A stretch of 64,000 bases of DNA from Egicoccus sp. AB-alg2 (GTDB lineage: Bacteria > Actinomycetota > Nitriliruptoria > Nitriliruptorales > Nitriliruptoraceae): assembly GCF_041821065.1 (NCBI RefSeq), contig NZ_JBGUAX010000002.1, forward strand, positions 434,001-498,000, read 5' to 3'. Both the position numbers and the translations under genes were made by a program. This document shows positions 48,862 through 57,685 of this stretch, in pieces. How positions within the stretch are numbered: position 1 is the stretch's first letter; the number at the start of each line of letters is the position of its first letter. Under the pieces are notes generated by a model. That model saw only the letters and a program-made list of their open reading frames with translations. It was not told the DNA's origin and searched no databases.

Positions 48862-50670
48862 ATGGACGCGCCGTTGCGGATCGGCAACTGCTCCGGCTTC
48901 TACGGCGACCGGTTCGCCGCCGCCCGCGAGCAGGTCGAGGGCGGCCCCCTGGACGTGCTGACCGGCGACTACCTCGCCGAGCTCACCATGCTGATCCTGT
49001 GGCGCGCGCAGCAGAAACCCGGCGGCGTCGGCTACGCGAAGACGTTCCTGCGCCAGATGCGCGAGGTCCTGGAACCCTGTGTTCGTCGCGGCATCCGCGT
49101 GGTCGTCAACGCGGGCGGCCTGGACCCGGCCGGCCTCGCGGCGGCGCTGCGCGAGCTGGCCGGCGAGTTGGGGCTCGACGTCGCCGTCGGCCACGTCGAG
49201 GGCGACGACCTGCGGCCCCGACTCGCGACACTCCAGGCCGACGGGCACGCACTCGCACACCTCGACACCGGCCGACCGTTGGCCGCGGCCGGCGCGCCGG
49301 CCCTGACGGCCAACGCCTACCTCGGCGGCTGGGGGATCGCGGCGGCACTGGACGCCGGTGCGCAGGTCGTCGTCACCGGCCGCGTCTCCGACGCGAGCCT
49401 GGTGGTGGGTCCGGCGGCCGCACACTTCGGCTGGTCGCGCCGCGACTGGGACCGCCTGGCCGGTGCGGTGGTGGCGGGCCACGTCCTCGAGTGCGGCGCG
49501 CAGGCCACCGGCGGCAACTACGCCTTCTTCACCGAGGTGCCGGGCATGGAGCACCTCGGCTTCCCGATCGCGGAGGTCCACGCCGACGGCACCAGTGTCG
49601 TGACCAAGCACCCCGGCACCGGCGGGCGCGTCGACGTCGGCACCGTGACGGCGCAGCTGCTCTACGAGCTCGGTGAGCCGGCCTACCGCAACCCCGACGT
49701 GACGGCCCACTTCGACACCATCCGGCTCGCGACCGACGGCGACGACCGCGTCCGGATCGAAGGAGTGCGCGGTTCGCCTCCGCCGTCGACCAGCAAGGTG
49801 TGCGTCAACGCCTTCGGCGGCTTCCGCAACCGGGTGACGTTCGTGCTCACCGGCCTGGACGTCGAGGCGAAGGCGGACCTCGTGCGCCGCCAGCTGGACC
49901 CGGTCCTGCGCGCGGCGGCACCGGACCTCGTCGACTGGCGTCTGGTGCGCAGCGACCACCTCGACAGCGACGACAACGCGGCCGCGACGGCCTCGCTCAC
50001 GCTGACCGTGCACCACCACGACGCCGACGCCATCGGCCGCCCGCTCGCCGGCGCCTGCGTGGAGTTGGGCCTGGCCTCCTACCCCGGGTTCACGGTCACG
50101 GCACCACCGTCGGACGCCGAACCGTTCGGCCGCTACTGGCCCACGACGGTCCCGGCGGCGCTGGTCGAGGAGGTCGCGGTCCTGCCCGACGGTGGGCGTC
50201 GGCCGATCACCCAGACCGGCGCCGACCTCGGCGAGCCCGCCGGGGCAGTGAGCAGCGCGGGCAGCGGGGACGTCACGTCCGGCGACGGCCACGACGGCGG
50301 GGCGCTCCCGACGGCCGGGACGACCCGGCAACTCCCGCTGGGCGTCCTGGCCGGTGCGCGTTCCGGCGACAAGGGCGGCATCGCCAACGTGGGGCTGTGG
50401 GTGCGCAACCCGGACCACTACCCGTGGCTCCTGCAGGTCGCTGGCACCGCCGACGCGGTGCGTCGGTTGCTGCCGGAGGCGGCCGGACTCCCGGTGCGGG
50501 TGCACCACCTGCCCCGCCTCGCGGCCGTCAACGTCGTCGTGCCCGGGCTCCTCGGCGACGGGGTCGCGTCCTCGACGCGGCCGGACCCGCAGGCCAAGGG
50601 CCTGGGCGAGTACCTGCGCTCGCGACTGGTGCCCGTCCAGCCCGCGCTGCTCGAGCCGCGGCCGACCTGA
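48862..50670 (+). CDS. AtuA/DUF1446-family protein (acyclic terpene utilisation type)
   Basis: 602 residues in two parts. The DUF1446 domain has RIGNCSGFYGDRFAAAREQV, LDVLTGDYLAELTMLIL, VVNAGGLDPAGLAAALRELA, ANAYLGGWGIAAALDAGAQVVVTGRVSDASLVVG (read in pieces), ECGAQATGGNY and GFPIAEVHADG. After a Gly/Ser/Asp-rich linker (about residues 465-490) the AtuA-like C-terminal domain has LGVLAGARSGDKGGIANVGLWVR and the acidic-to-basic finish. AtuA in Pseudomonas is needed for citronellol/geraniol catabolism, with unknown reaction. No carboxylase genes (atuC/atuF) are nearby, so the substrate here is open. Confidence 0.88.
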   Translation: MDAPLRIGNCSGFYGDRFAAAREQVEGGPLDVLTGDYLAELTMLILWRAQQKPGGVGYAKTFLRQMREVLEPCVRRGIRVVVNAGGLDPAGLAAALRELAGELGLDVAVGHVEGDDLRPRLATLQADGHALAHLDTGRPLAAAGAPALTANAYLGGWGIAAALDAGAQVVVTGRVSDASLVVGPAAAHFGWSRRDWDRLAGAVVAGHVLECGAQATGGNYAFFTEVPGMEHLGFPIAEVHADGTSVVTKHPGTGGRVDVGTVTAQLLYELGEPAYRNPDVTAHFDTIRLATDGDDRVRIEGVRGSPPPSTSKVCVNAFGGFRNRVTFVLTGLDVEAKADLVRRQLDPVLRAAAPDLVDWRLVRSDHLDSDDNAAATASLTLTVHHHDADAIGRPLAGACVELGLASYPGFTVTAPPSDAEPFGRYWPTTVPAALVEEVAVLPDGGRRPITQTGADLGEPAGAVSSAGSGDVTSGDGHDGGALPTAGTTRQLPLGVLAGARSGDKGGIANVGLWVRNPDHYPWLLQVAGTADAVRRLLPEAAGLPVRVHHLPRLAAVNVVVPGLLGDGVASSTRPDPQAKGLGEYLRSRLVPVQPALLEPRPT

Positions 50671-50692
50671 CCGATCCGCGGCGCTTCCGTCG

Positions 50693-51640
50693 TCAGGTCG
50701 CGCGGTAACGGGCGCGGTCACCGGACCCGGTGCGAAGCACCGTGCCGGCCTCGAACAGCCGGTCGAGCTGCTCGCGGATGGCGTCCTCGTCGCGTCCGAG
50801 GGCGGCCGCCAGCGACGTCGCCGTGCCCACCCGCTGCGCCCGCAGCTCGGTCAGCAGCAGCTCCTCGTCGGCGGCGTCGCTGCCCTCGCCCGCCGCCAGC
50901 CGCCAGGCGCCGTCGGCCGCCCGCTCGATCGTGCGGACGTAGGGTCGGACGTCGTCGACGCCGGGTGGGTCGCCGAGCCGCTGGAACAGTGCCGAGGGAT
51001 CCTCGACCGGCGTCGGGTGCAGCGAGATCGCGTCCAGGTCCCCGCGCGCCGCGTACAGCCCGCGGGACAGGTCGAGCTCCTCGGCCATCATCTGCTCGTT
51101 GCCGCCGCGGCGCGCCCGCAGGTCGCGCAGCAGGTCCTCCCGATCGCGGCCGCGCAACCGCAGCAGCAGGAACGGGTCGCGGTCGATCGCGGCCCCGGCG
51201 ACGGTGTGGACCCCGGCCGCGTGCTGGCACACCCGCCGTTCGGGATCACAGGAGCAACGGAAGTGCAGGTCGTCGAAGTGCGGCAGCACCGGCACGCCGA
51301 CGTCGGCGAGGACCTGGGCGACCCCTTCCGGCAGCTGCCCGTCGAGCAACGCCGCGGTGAAGCGCAACTCGGACGCCAGCGCGTCCGACGCCCGGTCCCA
51401 GACGTCCTCGCCCGGAAGCTCCCAGGTGATGGTGACGTCGCAGGGCGCCGACCGGTCCTCGCGAACGGTGCCACGCACCACGCCCGGCTCCACCGTGACG
51501 TCGCTGACCGCGCCGCGGCGCGCCAGGCCCTGACCGCGCTGGACACGGCGGGCGTTGGACGCGCCGGCCGCGTCCAGCACCTCGAGCCAGCGCTGCCCCC
51601 ACCACCGCCGCGCGTCGATGCCGTTCAACAGCCCACTCAT
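50693..51640 (-). CDS. SWIM zinc-finger protein
   Basis: 315 residues. GIDARRWWGQRWLEVLD and ARRVQRGQGLARRGAVSDVTVEPG (in pieces) are typical of actinobacterial SWIM proteins. The zinc finger FRCSCDPERRVCQHAAGVH (CxCx7CxH) lies near residue 135. The C-terminal 80 residues look like a winged helix (LRAQRVGTATSLAAALGRDEDAIREQLDRLFEAGTV in pieces). The gene follows the SNF2 helicase with a 4-nt ATGA overlap; the two proteins are commonly encoded together and presumably work on the same nucleic-acid target. Confidence 0.9.
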   Translation of the reverse strand: MSGLLNGIDARRWWGQRWLEVLDAAGASNARRVQRGQGLARRGAVSDVTVEPGVVRGTVREDRSAPCDVTITWELPGEDVWDRASDALASELRFTAALLDGQLPEGVAQVLADVGVPVLPHFDDLHFRCSCDPERRVCQHAAGVHTVAGAAIDRDPFLLLRLRGRDREDLLRDLRARRGGNEQMMAEELDLSRGLYAARGDLDAISLHPTPVEDPSALFQRLGDPPGVDDVRPYVRTIERAADGAWRLAAGEGSDAADEELLLTELRAQRVGTATSLAAALGRDEDAIREQLDRLFEAGTVLRTGSGDRARYRAT

Positions 51641-54600
51641 GCGCGCCCGCCCGGGATGGACGTCAGCATCGGGCGGCCGGGCCCGACCGTCGCCGGCTCG
51701 TCGTCGTCCTCGTCGGCGAGGTCGGCGGTCGACAGCGACACCAGCTCGCGCAGCTCCTCGTCGTCCAACTCGGTGATCCAGGTCTCGCCGGCCTCGACGA
51801 CCGCATCGGCCAGCGCCCGTTTGCGCTGCAGCAGTGTGGCGATGCGCTCCTCGATGGTGCCGGCGGTGACCAGCGTGTGGACGGTGACGGCCCGCGTCTG
51901 CCCGATGCGGTGCACACGGTCGGTGGCCTGGTCCTCGACCGCCGGGTTCCACCACCGGTCGAAGTGCATCACGTGGCTGGCACGGGTCAGGTTGAGTCCG
52001 GTCCCGCCCGCACGCAGCGACACCAGCAGGATCGGCGGCGCGTCCTCGTCCTCCTGGAACCGCTGCACCATCGCGTCGCGGCGCGGCAACGGCAGCCCAC
52101 CGTGGAGGAACGGGACCTCCGGCACGCCGAGCTCCGCGGTGAGGTGGCGCACGAGCAGCTCGCCCATCTCGCGGAACTGCGTGAAGACCAGCGCGCGCTC
52201 GTCGTTGTCGACGATCTCGCCGAGGATCTCCGTGGCGCGGGCGAGCTTCCCGGAGCGGTTGGGCAGCCGCCGGTCGCCATCGGGGCCGGCCGCGTCGCGC
52301 AGGTACTGGGCGGGGTGGTTGCAGATCTGCTTGAGCGCAGTCAGCAGTGCCAGGATGCGCCCGCGGCGTTCGAAGGCCGTGTTGCCCAGGCCCCTGCCGC
52401 TGAACGCCTGGTCGATCGCGGCCTGGTACAGGCTCGCCTGCTCGCGGGTCAGCGAGCAGGCCACGGTCAGCTCCTGCTTCGGGGGCAGGTCGACCGACAC
52501 CTCGGGGTCGGCCTTGCGCCGCCGGAGCACGAACGGCGCGACCAGGCGGCGCAGGCGCGTGGCGGCGTGCTCGTCGTGCCAGCGCTCGACGGGGACGGCG
52601 AAGCGCTCGTTGAACGCCCGCTGCGAGCCGAGCAGCCCCGGGTTGGTGACGTCGACGATGGCCCACAGCTCGGCGAGGCGGTTCTCGATCGGCGTACCCG
52701 TCATCGCGATACGGGCCCGCGCCGTGAGCGACCGAGCCGCCCGGGCGCCCTTGGACGCGGCGTTCTTGATCTGCTGCGCCTCGTCGAAGACCACGACGTC
52801 CCAGTCGACGTCCTCGAGCATCCCGATGTCGCGGCGCAGCAGGGCGTAGGAGGTGACCGTGACGTGGCCGGGCTTGAAGGCCCGGCGGGTCATCGCGCGT
52901 TCGGGCCCGTGATGGCGCAGGACCGGCACGTCGGGCGCGAACCGCGCCAGTTCGCGTTCCCAGTTGCCGACGACGGAGGTCGGGCAGACCACCAGGTGGG
53001 GGCGGTCCTGGGCGCGTGACGTGAGCAGGGCGATGGCCATCAGCGTCTTGCCGAGCCCCATCTCGTCGGCAAGCACGCCGCCCATGCCCAGCTCGGTCAG
53101 GCGCTGCAGCCAGGCGACGCCGCGACGCTGGTACGGGCGCAGGTCACCGTGGATGTGCTCGATGCGGGCGTCACCGGGTTCCTCGGCCTGCCGCAACCGG
53201 TCGATCAGCTCGCCCAGGGCGCCGTCGGCGACGGCGTCGACCCAGCCGAGGTCGGCCACCTTGTGCTGGCCGGAGAGGGCGGCCGCCAGCGCCTCGGTCA
53301 GCTCCAGCGAGGCGGTCTGGCCGGCGAGTTCGGCCATCCGGTCGACCTCGTCGAGGTCGACCCGGACCCAGCTGCCACGCCAGCGGACCAGAGGTTGCTT
53401 GAGCGCGACGATCTCCGCGAACTCGTCCGCGCTGAGCGTGTCGTCGCCGAGGGCCACCTCGTAGCGCAGGTCGGCGATGGACGACAGGCCCAGGGGGTCG
53501 GCGCCCTCGACGCGTGGGGCGAGGTCGGTGCTGCGGCCGATCCGGATGCGCAGGCGCAGCCGCTGCTCGCCGGCGTCGCGGAGCTCCGGCGGCACCTCGA
53601 CGCCGATGCCGCCGGCGGCCAGGGCGTCAGCCCCCTCGCTGAGCAGCGTGGCGACCTCGCGGGCCCGCAGGTCGAGCCCGACCGGGCGGGACTCCGACAG
53701 GCTGCGGTCGATCGGCGCGAACAGCCGTGCGGCCGTCGACAGGCCGCGGACCAGCGTCGCCTCCGGATCCGGCAGGCGCCGCCCGGCCAGCTCCAGGCCG
53801 GCGCCGGCACCGTTCCAGACGTTCGCGGCATCCAGCCGCGCGGTGGGGTCCGCGGTCGACTGCAACAGGTAGTGCAGCCGCCAGGTCGCCTCGGTCGCGG
53901 CCAGCCGCGCGGACAGGTCGTCGCCGCCGTCGTCGCCGATGACCGGCGGCTCCAGGCGCACGGCCAGCCGGGCGACCGCCTCGCGGTCCGACCCGAGCAG
54001 TGGACCGGCCCACTCCTCCAGTTCGTCGGCGACCTCGTCGGCCGGGACGCGCAGGTGCGCGACGGTCGGGTCGCTGCCGGCCAGCGCGTCGGCCCACATC
54101 TCCTGCCACGGGCGCCGGGGGCCGCGCCGGCGGGGATCGAGCTCCGGGCGCCGGCCCTCACGGGCGCAGGCGTCGGCGACGGCGTCGAGGAACGCGCCGA
54201 CCATCTCGGCCGGACGCCACAGCTGTCCGGAGGGGCGGCGCACCGCATGGGCCGCCACGGGCAGCGCCGCGGCCAGCTGGGACACGCGCGTGTCGGACGG
54301 CGCCGCGACCCGCCAGGACGCGATGCCCGAGCTCGGGTGGTCACCGGCCCGGAACACCGGCAGCAGCCGCCCGGCGGCGACCAACTCCAGCGCCAGCTTG
54401 GCCGCGACGCTCCAGGCGAGCACCGCCGGCGCCGGCCGGGACCAGGCCGGCCAGTCCGGACCCGGGGGCATCGCCGCCAGCCGGCGCACGGCCGGCAGCA
54501 GCGGGACGAGCCGGGCCGGCCGCTCGCACGGCCGCACGCCGCCGTCCGCGAGATCGACCGTGGCCAGCGTGCCGGTCTCGCCCTCGGGCAGGTCGAGCGC

Positions 54601-54732
54601 GCGGACGGCGTGCAGCAACGTCTGCTCGTCCGTGTCATCCCCGCCGTCGATCGGCGCGAGCCACAGCGCGAAGGAGCCGCCGGCGGGGACCAGTGAGCCG
54701 GGCACGAACGTGAGCTGCGCGCGCTCGGCCAA
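51637..54732 (-). CDS. SNF2-family DNA helicase/ATPase
   Basis: 1031 residues. The first 560 residues are the poorly conserved SNF2_N-associated region of actinobacterial helicases. The motor has RPYQRRGVAWLQRL, Walker A DEMGLGKTLMAIALL, VVCPTSVVGNWERELARF, the Walker B box VVFDEAQQIKN, MTGTPIENRLAELW, then the C-terminal lobe ALVFTQFREMGELL, FLHGGLPLPRRDAMVQRF, LLVSLRAGGTGLNLTRA and DRVHRIGQTRAVTVH. It moves along DNA with ATP. The start is TTG 54732 behind GAGGAG; other in-frame codons upstream have no ribosome site and encode low-complexity text. Confidence 0.93.
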   Translation of the reverse strand: MAERAQLTFVPGSLVPAGGSFALWLAPIDGGDDTDEQTLLHAVRALDLPEGETGTLATVDLADGGVRPCERPARLVPLLPAVRRLAAMPPGPDWPAWSRPAPAVLAWSVAAKLALELVAAGRLLPVFRAGDHPSSGIASWRVAAPSDTRVSQLAAALPVAAHAVRRPSGQLWRPAEMVGAFLDAVADACAREGRRPELDPRRRGPRRPWQEMWADALAGSDPTVAHLRVPADEVADELEEWAGPLLGSDREAVARLAVRLEPPVIGDDGGDDLSARLAATEATWRLHYLLQSTADPTARLDAANVWNGAGAGLELAGRRLPDPEATLVRGLSTAARLFAPIDRSLSESRPVGLDLRAREVATLLSEGADALAAGGIGVEVPPELRDAGEQRLRLRIRIGRSTDLAPRVEGADPLGLSSIADLRYEVALGDDTLSADEFAEIVALKQPLVRWRGSWVRVDLDEVDRMAELAGQTASLELTEALAAALSGQHKVADLGWVDAVADGALGELIDRLRQAEEPGDARIEHIHGDLRPYQRRGVAWLQRLTELGMGGVLADEMGLGKTLMAIALLTSRAQDRPHLVVCPTSVVGNWERELARFAPDVPVLRHHGPERAMTRRAFKPGHVTVTSYALLRRDIGMLEDVDWDVVVFDEAQQIKNAASKGARAARSLTARARIAMTGTPIENRLAELWAIVDVTNPGLLGSQRAFNERFAVPVERWHDEHAATRLRRLVAPFVLRRRKADPEVSVDLPPKQELTVACSLTREQASLYQAAIDQAFSGRGLGNTAFERRGRILALLTALKQICNHPAQYLRDAAGPDGDRRLPNRSGKLARATEILGEIVDNDERALVFTQFREMGELLVRHLTAELGVPEVPFLHGGLPLPRRDAMVQRFQEDEDAPPILLVSLRAGGTGLNLTRASHVMHFDRWWNPAVEDQATDRVHRIGQTRAVTVHTLVTAGTIEERIATLLQRKRALADAVVEAGETWITELDDEELRELVSLSTADLADEDDDEPATVGPGRPMLTSIPGGRA

Positions 54733-55006
54733 ACGTGACTCCTCGACGGCAGACGGCCCACGAGCGTAGACGGTTCGGAGCCGGCCGGCCGTCCGGCGTC
54801 TCGCCGTGCGGACGCGGTGGGGCAGGACGCCGGTCGTCGGGAAGGAATGCGGCCCTTGGAACGTTGTACGTAGCTGGAGACCGTCCGATCCCGTCCGGGC
54901 GGTCACTCCTGCATGGATGACGACAAGCCCGCGGGCTCGTTCCCTACGAACCACGGGGAAACGACCGCAGGCAGACCTCTCCCGACCCCCCGCCACGGAG
55001 GTGACC

Positions 55007-55285
55007 GTGACCGACTCCACCCAGACCACGGCCACGACGGACAAGCCCGGAACCACGCTCACGGCCGACACCGACGGCCTGGTCATCGAATGGCTCGAGA
55101 CCGAGTTCCCCGGGTGGCAGTTCTCCGTGGACGAGACCTCGACCTGGGAGGGTGACCTCAAGCCGCTCTGGATCGCCAGGCGCGGCGGCCACCACCCTCA
55201 GTCCGAACTCTCCGCGGCCAAGCTGCACACCCGCCTGACCGAGTACCTGGAACGCGAGCAGCGCAAGTCGGCGCTCGCGAACTGA
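55007..55285 (+). CDS. Small acidic hypothetical protein
   Basis: 92 residues, cytoplasmic. A Thr-rich N-terminus is followed by TDGLVIEWLETEFPGWQFSVDETSTWEGDLKPLW (in pieces: VIEWLETEFPGWQFSVDET and WEGDLKPLWIARR) and a C-terminal helix AKLHTRLTEYLEREQRK. Not recognised; the pattern of conserved Trp and Pro suggests a small folded domain. The start is GTG 55007 with GGAGG 5 nt upstream; GTG 55001 is in frame but too close to that site. The upstream 274 bp to the SNF2 start hold no other gene. A hairpin follows. Confidence 0.6.
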   Translation: MTDSTQTTATTDKPGTTLTADTDGLVIEWLETEFPGWQFSVDETSTWEGDLKPLWIARRGGHHPQSELSAAKLHTRLTEYLEREQRKSALAN

Positions 55286-55305
55286 CCGGTCGTCCGGCCA
55301 CGACG

Positions 55306-55331
55306 ACGGCGCCCGTTCCGGCGGGCGCCGT
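55306..55331 (+). terminator. Hairpin terminator after the small acidic gene
   Basis: Perfect 10-bp GC stem (55306-55315 with 55322-55331) and a 6-nt loop, 21 nt after the stop codon. No T-run. Confidence 0.65.
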
Positions 55332-55426
55332 TCGCGTGTCCGGACCCGAGCGCGTCACGACGGGGACGGCCGGGCGTTGGGCTCGCCGACGCTCGCGTCC
55401 CGAGCCGGGCGGACACCTGCCGCCGC

Positions 55427-55432
55427 TAGGGT
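55427..55432 (+). promoter_or_regulatory. Possible -10 box for leaderless transcription of the MarP-like gene
   Basis: TAGGGT lies 6 nt before the GTG start codon, the spacing at which transcription would begin on or next to the start codon. No good -35 was found, and AGGG in the same stretch could instead act as ribosome site. Confidence 0.3.
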
Positions 55433-55438
55433 GATCCC

Positions 55439-56599
55439 GTGAACCTTCTCGACGTCCTGCTGGTGCTGCTGGTCCTGGTCGCCATCGGCGGGGGCCTGCG
55501 CCTCGGCTTCGTCGCGCGCGCCGCTTCGTGGATCGGGCTGGCGGTCGGCGTGGCCCTGGCGATGTGGACCGTCCCCACCTCGCTGGCCTTCGTCGAGGGT
55601 GGTGAGCCCGGACTGCGTCTGTTCGTCGGCCTGGTGGTGCTCGCCATCACGGTGACCGTGGTCGCCTCGCTGTTCCAGGCCGTTGGTCTGCGGGCCCGCC
55701 GCTCGATCGCCGCGACGCCGCTGTCCGGACTCGACCGGGCCGTCGGCGCCGTGGCGGGCGCCTTCGCCATGGTCGCCGTGGTGTGGTTCCTGCTGCCGGC
55801 CGCCGCCCAGGTCCCCGGCGAGGTGTCGCGCCAGGTGCGCACGTCCATGCTGGCGGCCACGATCGAGCGCTCCACGCCCGAGCCGCCGGACGCGGTCCGT
55901 GCCCTGCGCAATCTCGTCGACAACAGTCGCTTCCCGGAGGTCTTCGCCGACCTGCAGCCGGCCCCGGTCACGGGGCCGCCGCCGGAGGAGATCCCCGTCC
56001 CCCAGGACATCGTGGACCGGGCGACGGCCGCCACCGTCAACGTCGAGGCGGACGGGTGCAACCGCCGCTACGAGGGTTCGGGCTTCGCCATCGCGAGCGA
56101 CACCGTCGTGACGAACGCCCACGTGGTCGCCGGCGCCGAGGACGTGCAGGTCAAGCGGCCCGACGGCGAGATCCGCGCCGCCACGGTCGTCGTCTTCGAC
56201 CCGGACCGGGACCTCGCCGTCCTCGAGGTGCCCGACCTCGGCCAGGAGGCGCTGGAGACCACGCCGGGCGAGGTCGGCTCGGACGGGGCCGTGATCGGCT
56301 ACCCCGGCGGGCAGGACACCCCCCGCGTCGCGCCGACCCGGATCGACGACCAACGCACCGCCGTCGGACGCGACATCTACGGCCGCGAGCGCACCGAACG
56401 CCAGGTGCTCTTCCTCTCGTCCGCCCTCCAGCAGGGCGACTCCGGCTCGCCGGTGATCGACGTCGAGGGCCGCGTCAACGGGGTCGTGTTCGCCATCAGC
56501 CCGGACAACCCGACCGTGGCGTTCGCGCTCGACCTCGGTGAACTCGAGGCCGTCCTGGACGCCCCGCGCGACCCCGGCGCCACGGGTCCCTGCATCTGA
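55439..56599 (+). CDS. MarP-like membrane serine protease (CvpA plus trypsin domain)
   Basis: 386 residues. Four N-terminal helices of CvpA type (LLDVLLVLLVLVAIGGGLRLG, ASWIGLAVGVALAMW, LFVGLVVLAITVTVVASLF, GAFAMVAVVWFLLPAAA) anchor an extracytoplasmic chymotrypsin-like domain with the full triad: TNAHVVAGAED, DRDLAVLEVPDLG and LQQGDSGSPVID. This is the architecture of mycobacterial MarP (Rv3671c), which protects against acid and oxidative stress by processing a cell-wall hydrolase. GTG start; a TAGGGT box 6 nt before it could allow leaderless transcription. Confidence 0.92.
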   Translation: MNLLDVLLVLLVLVAIGGGLRLGFVARAASWIGLAVGVALAMWTVPTSLAFVEGGEPGLRLFVGLVVLAITVTVVASLFQAVGLRARRSIAATPLSGLDRAVGAVAGAFAMVAVVWFLLPAAAQVPGEVSRQVRTSMLAATIERSTPEPPDAVRALRNLVDNSRFPEVFADLQPAPVTGPPPEEIPVPQDIVDRATAATVNVEADGCNRRYEGSGFAIASDTVVTNAHVVAGAEDVQVKRPDGEIRAATVVVFDPDRDLAVLEVPDLGQEALETTPGEVGSDGAVIGYPGGQDTPRVAPTRIDDQRTAVGRDIYGRERTERQVLFLSSALQQGDSGSPVIDVEGRVNGVVFAISPDNPTVAFALDLGELEAVLDAPRDPGATGPCI

Positions 56600-56650
56600 C
56601 GCCGCCGTAGCGGGCGCGGTGGTGTCACACCCCGCCCGTAGCGTGCGACC

Positions 56651-56686
56651 GATCGCGCCGATCGCGCCGATCGCGCGGATCGCGAC
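56651..56686. repeat. Four tandem copies of a 9-bp unit
   Basis: GATCGCGCC is repeated twice exactly (56651-56668), then with one change (GATCGCGCG) and two changes (GATCGCGAC). It lies in the 110-bp stretch between the MarP-like gene and the small open frame at 56710. Confidence 0.7.
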
Positions 56687-56709
56687 GACGTCGAGGCAGG
56701 AGTACGGGT

Positions 56710-56952
56710 ATGGACCTGGTCTTCGCCGTGCTGGTGTGGGCTGCCGTGTTCGGCGTGGCGGCCGGACTGCTCCGCGGCCCGGCACCGGCCCGACGGCCGC
56801 CCCGCCATGGCGTCAACCGACCGTCCGGCGGACGAACCCGCGCACGCCGGCCCACAGCAGCGCCAGCGTCGCCGCCCACAGCGCGGCCAGGACGACCGGC
56901 GCGGGCATCGTCTCCACGCTCGGCGTCAACGCGGCGCGGAGCCCCTCGCTGA
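56710..56952 (+). CDS. Possible small membrane protein, 3' end doubtful
   Basis: An ATG behind AGGAG with 8-nt spacing opens MDLVFAVLVWAAVFGVAAGLL, a good single membrane helix, followed by an Arg/Pro-rich tail. From about 56810 the frame runs antisense through the decayed ABC-2 permease gene, so the original 3' end may have been lost. Only the first 30 residues look like protein sequence. Confidence 0.3.
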   Translation: MDLVFAVLVWAAVFGVAAGLLRGPAPARRPPRHGVNRPSGGRTRARRPTAAPASPPTARPGRPARASSPRSASTRRGAPR

Positions 56953-57372
56953 CGTACACCAGCGGGTTCAGCAGGACCACGACCTGCAGCCAGCGCACCG
57001 CGTCCAGGGCCGCCCCGGGGTAGTACACGGCCCGAGGAAGGTCAGGGGCAGGACGACGAGGGAGAACATCAGCCCGATCTGACGCGGGTTCACCCGTGTG
57101 CCCAGCGTCAGCCCGAGCGCGCCCGACAGCAGCGCGGACTGCACCGCGACGACCAGCGTCAGCGGGTGCTCCAGCGCCAGCGCCACCTCCCCCGCCGGCA
57201 CCACGGCGACCAGCGGCAGCACGACCATCCCGGCCAGCAGGCTCTGCCCGGCGCCGAACAGCATGAAGGCACCCAACTCGAGGCGGACCACGCGCAGGTC
57301 GCGCAGCAGCAGGCCGTGCACCGTGGCGAGCGTCACGCGCCAGCCCGCCGCGGCCGTGGACACCTCACTCAC
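56813..57372 (-). pseudogene. ABC-2-type exporter permease broken by a frameshift
   Basis: The first part (57372 to about 57033) encodes four or so helices of an ABC-2 drug/lipid exporter: LELGAFMLFGAGQSLLAGMVV, VAVQSALLSGALGLTLG, MFSLVVLPLTFLG. The next expected residues, VYYPGAAL then LLNPLVYVSEGLRAALTP, appear in another frame from 57028. Restoring one base in the GGGCC stretch at 57029-57033 would rejoin them. The total is also short for the family. It may be a sequencing error, but the ATPase gene upstream is truncated too, so decay is more likely. Confidence 0.8.
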
Positions 57373-57550
57373 GCAGCAGGCCCCTTCCGGTCAGCGCGAT
57401 GAACGCGCCCTCCAGCGTCGAGCGGCTGACGCTGACGTCGGTGAGCCCGTCGGCGGCGAGGCCGGCCACCAGCGTCCCCACCAGCCCCTCCCGGTCCGCC
57501 GCTCGCACCCGCACGCCACCGTCGATGTGTTCGGCGCCGAGGGCGGGGCG
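57365..57550 (-). pseudogene. 3' remnant of the ABC exporter ATPase
   Basis: Only the C-terminal ~60 residues remain: HIDGGVRVRAADREGLVGTL, then LTDVSVSRSTLEGAFIALTG and RGLLRE, the usual end of DrrA/CcmA-type drug-exporter ATPases. The Walker A, signature and Walker B parts are absent; the plus-strand F420/flavin reductase gene begins 136 bp further on. It overlaps the permease start by 8 nt, the usual arrangement, which shows that this was once an intact drrAB-like pair. Confidence 0.75.
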
Positions 57551-57685
57551 CCCGCCGGTCGGGGCTCGCCGTCCGGTTTCGTCCCCGGGAGCGCTCCGTA
57601 CCGGTGCACACGACCGCGGCGCGACCCCCCTTCCGGCGGCCGTGGCGGGCGGCCGGCCGCACGCCGGGTGGTCTACGGTTGCCCC

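Noticed and set aside
48643-50721. Minus-strand open frame of 692 codons
   Set aside because: Shadow of the AtuA-family gene on the plus strand; composition is Arg/Val/Gly noise.
51637-55161. SNF2 helicase start at 55161
   Set aside because: This would add 143 low-complexity residues antisense to the small acidic gene at 55007. TTG 54732 has GAGGAG at good spacing.
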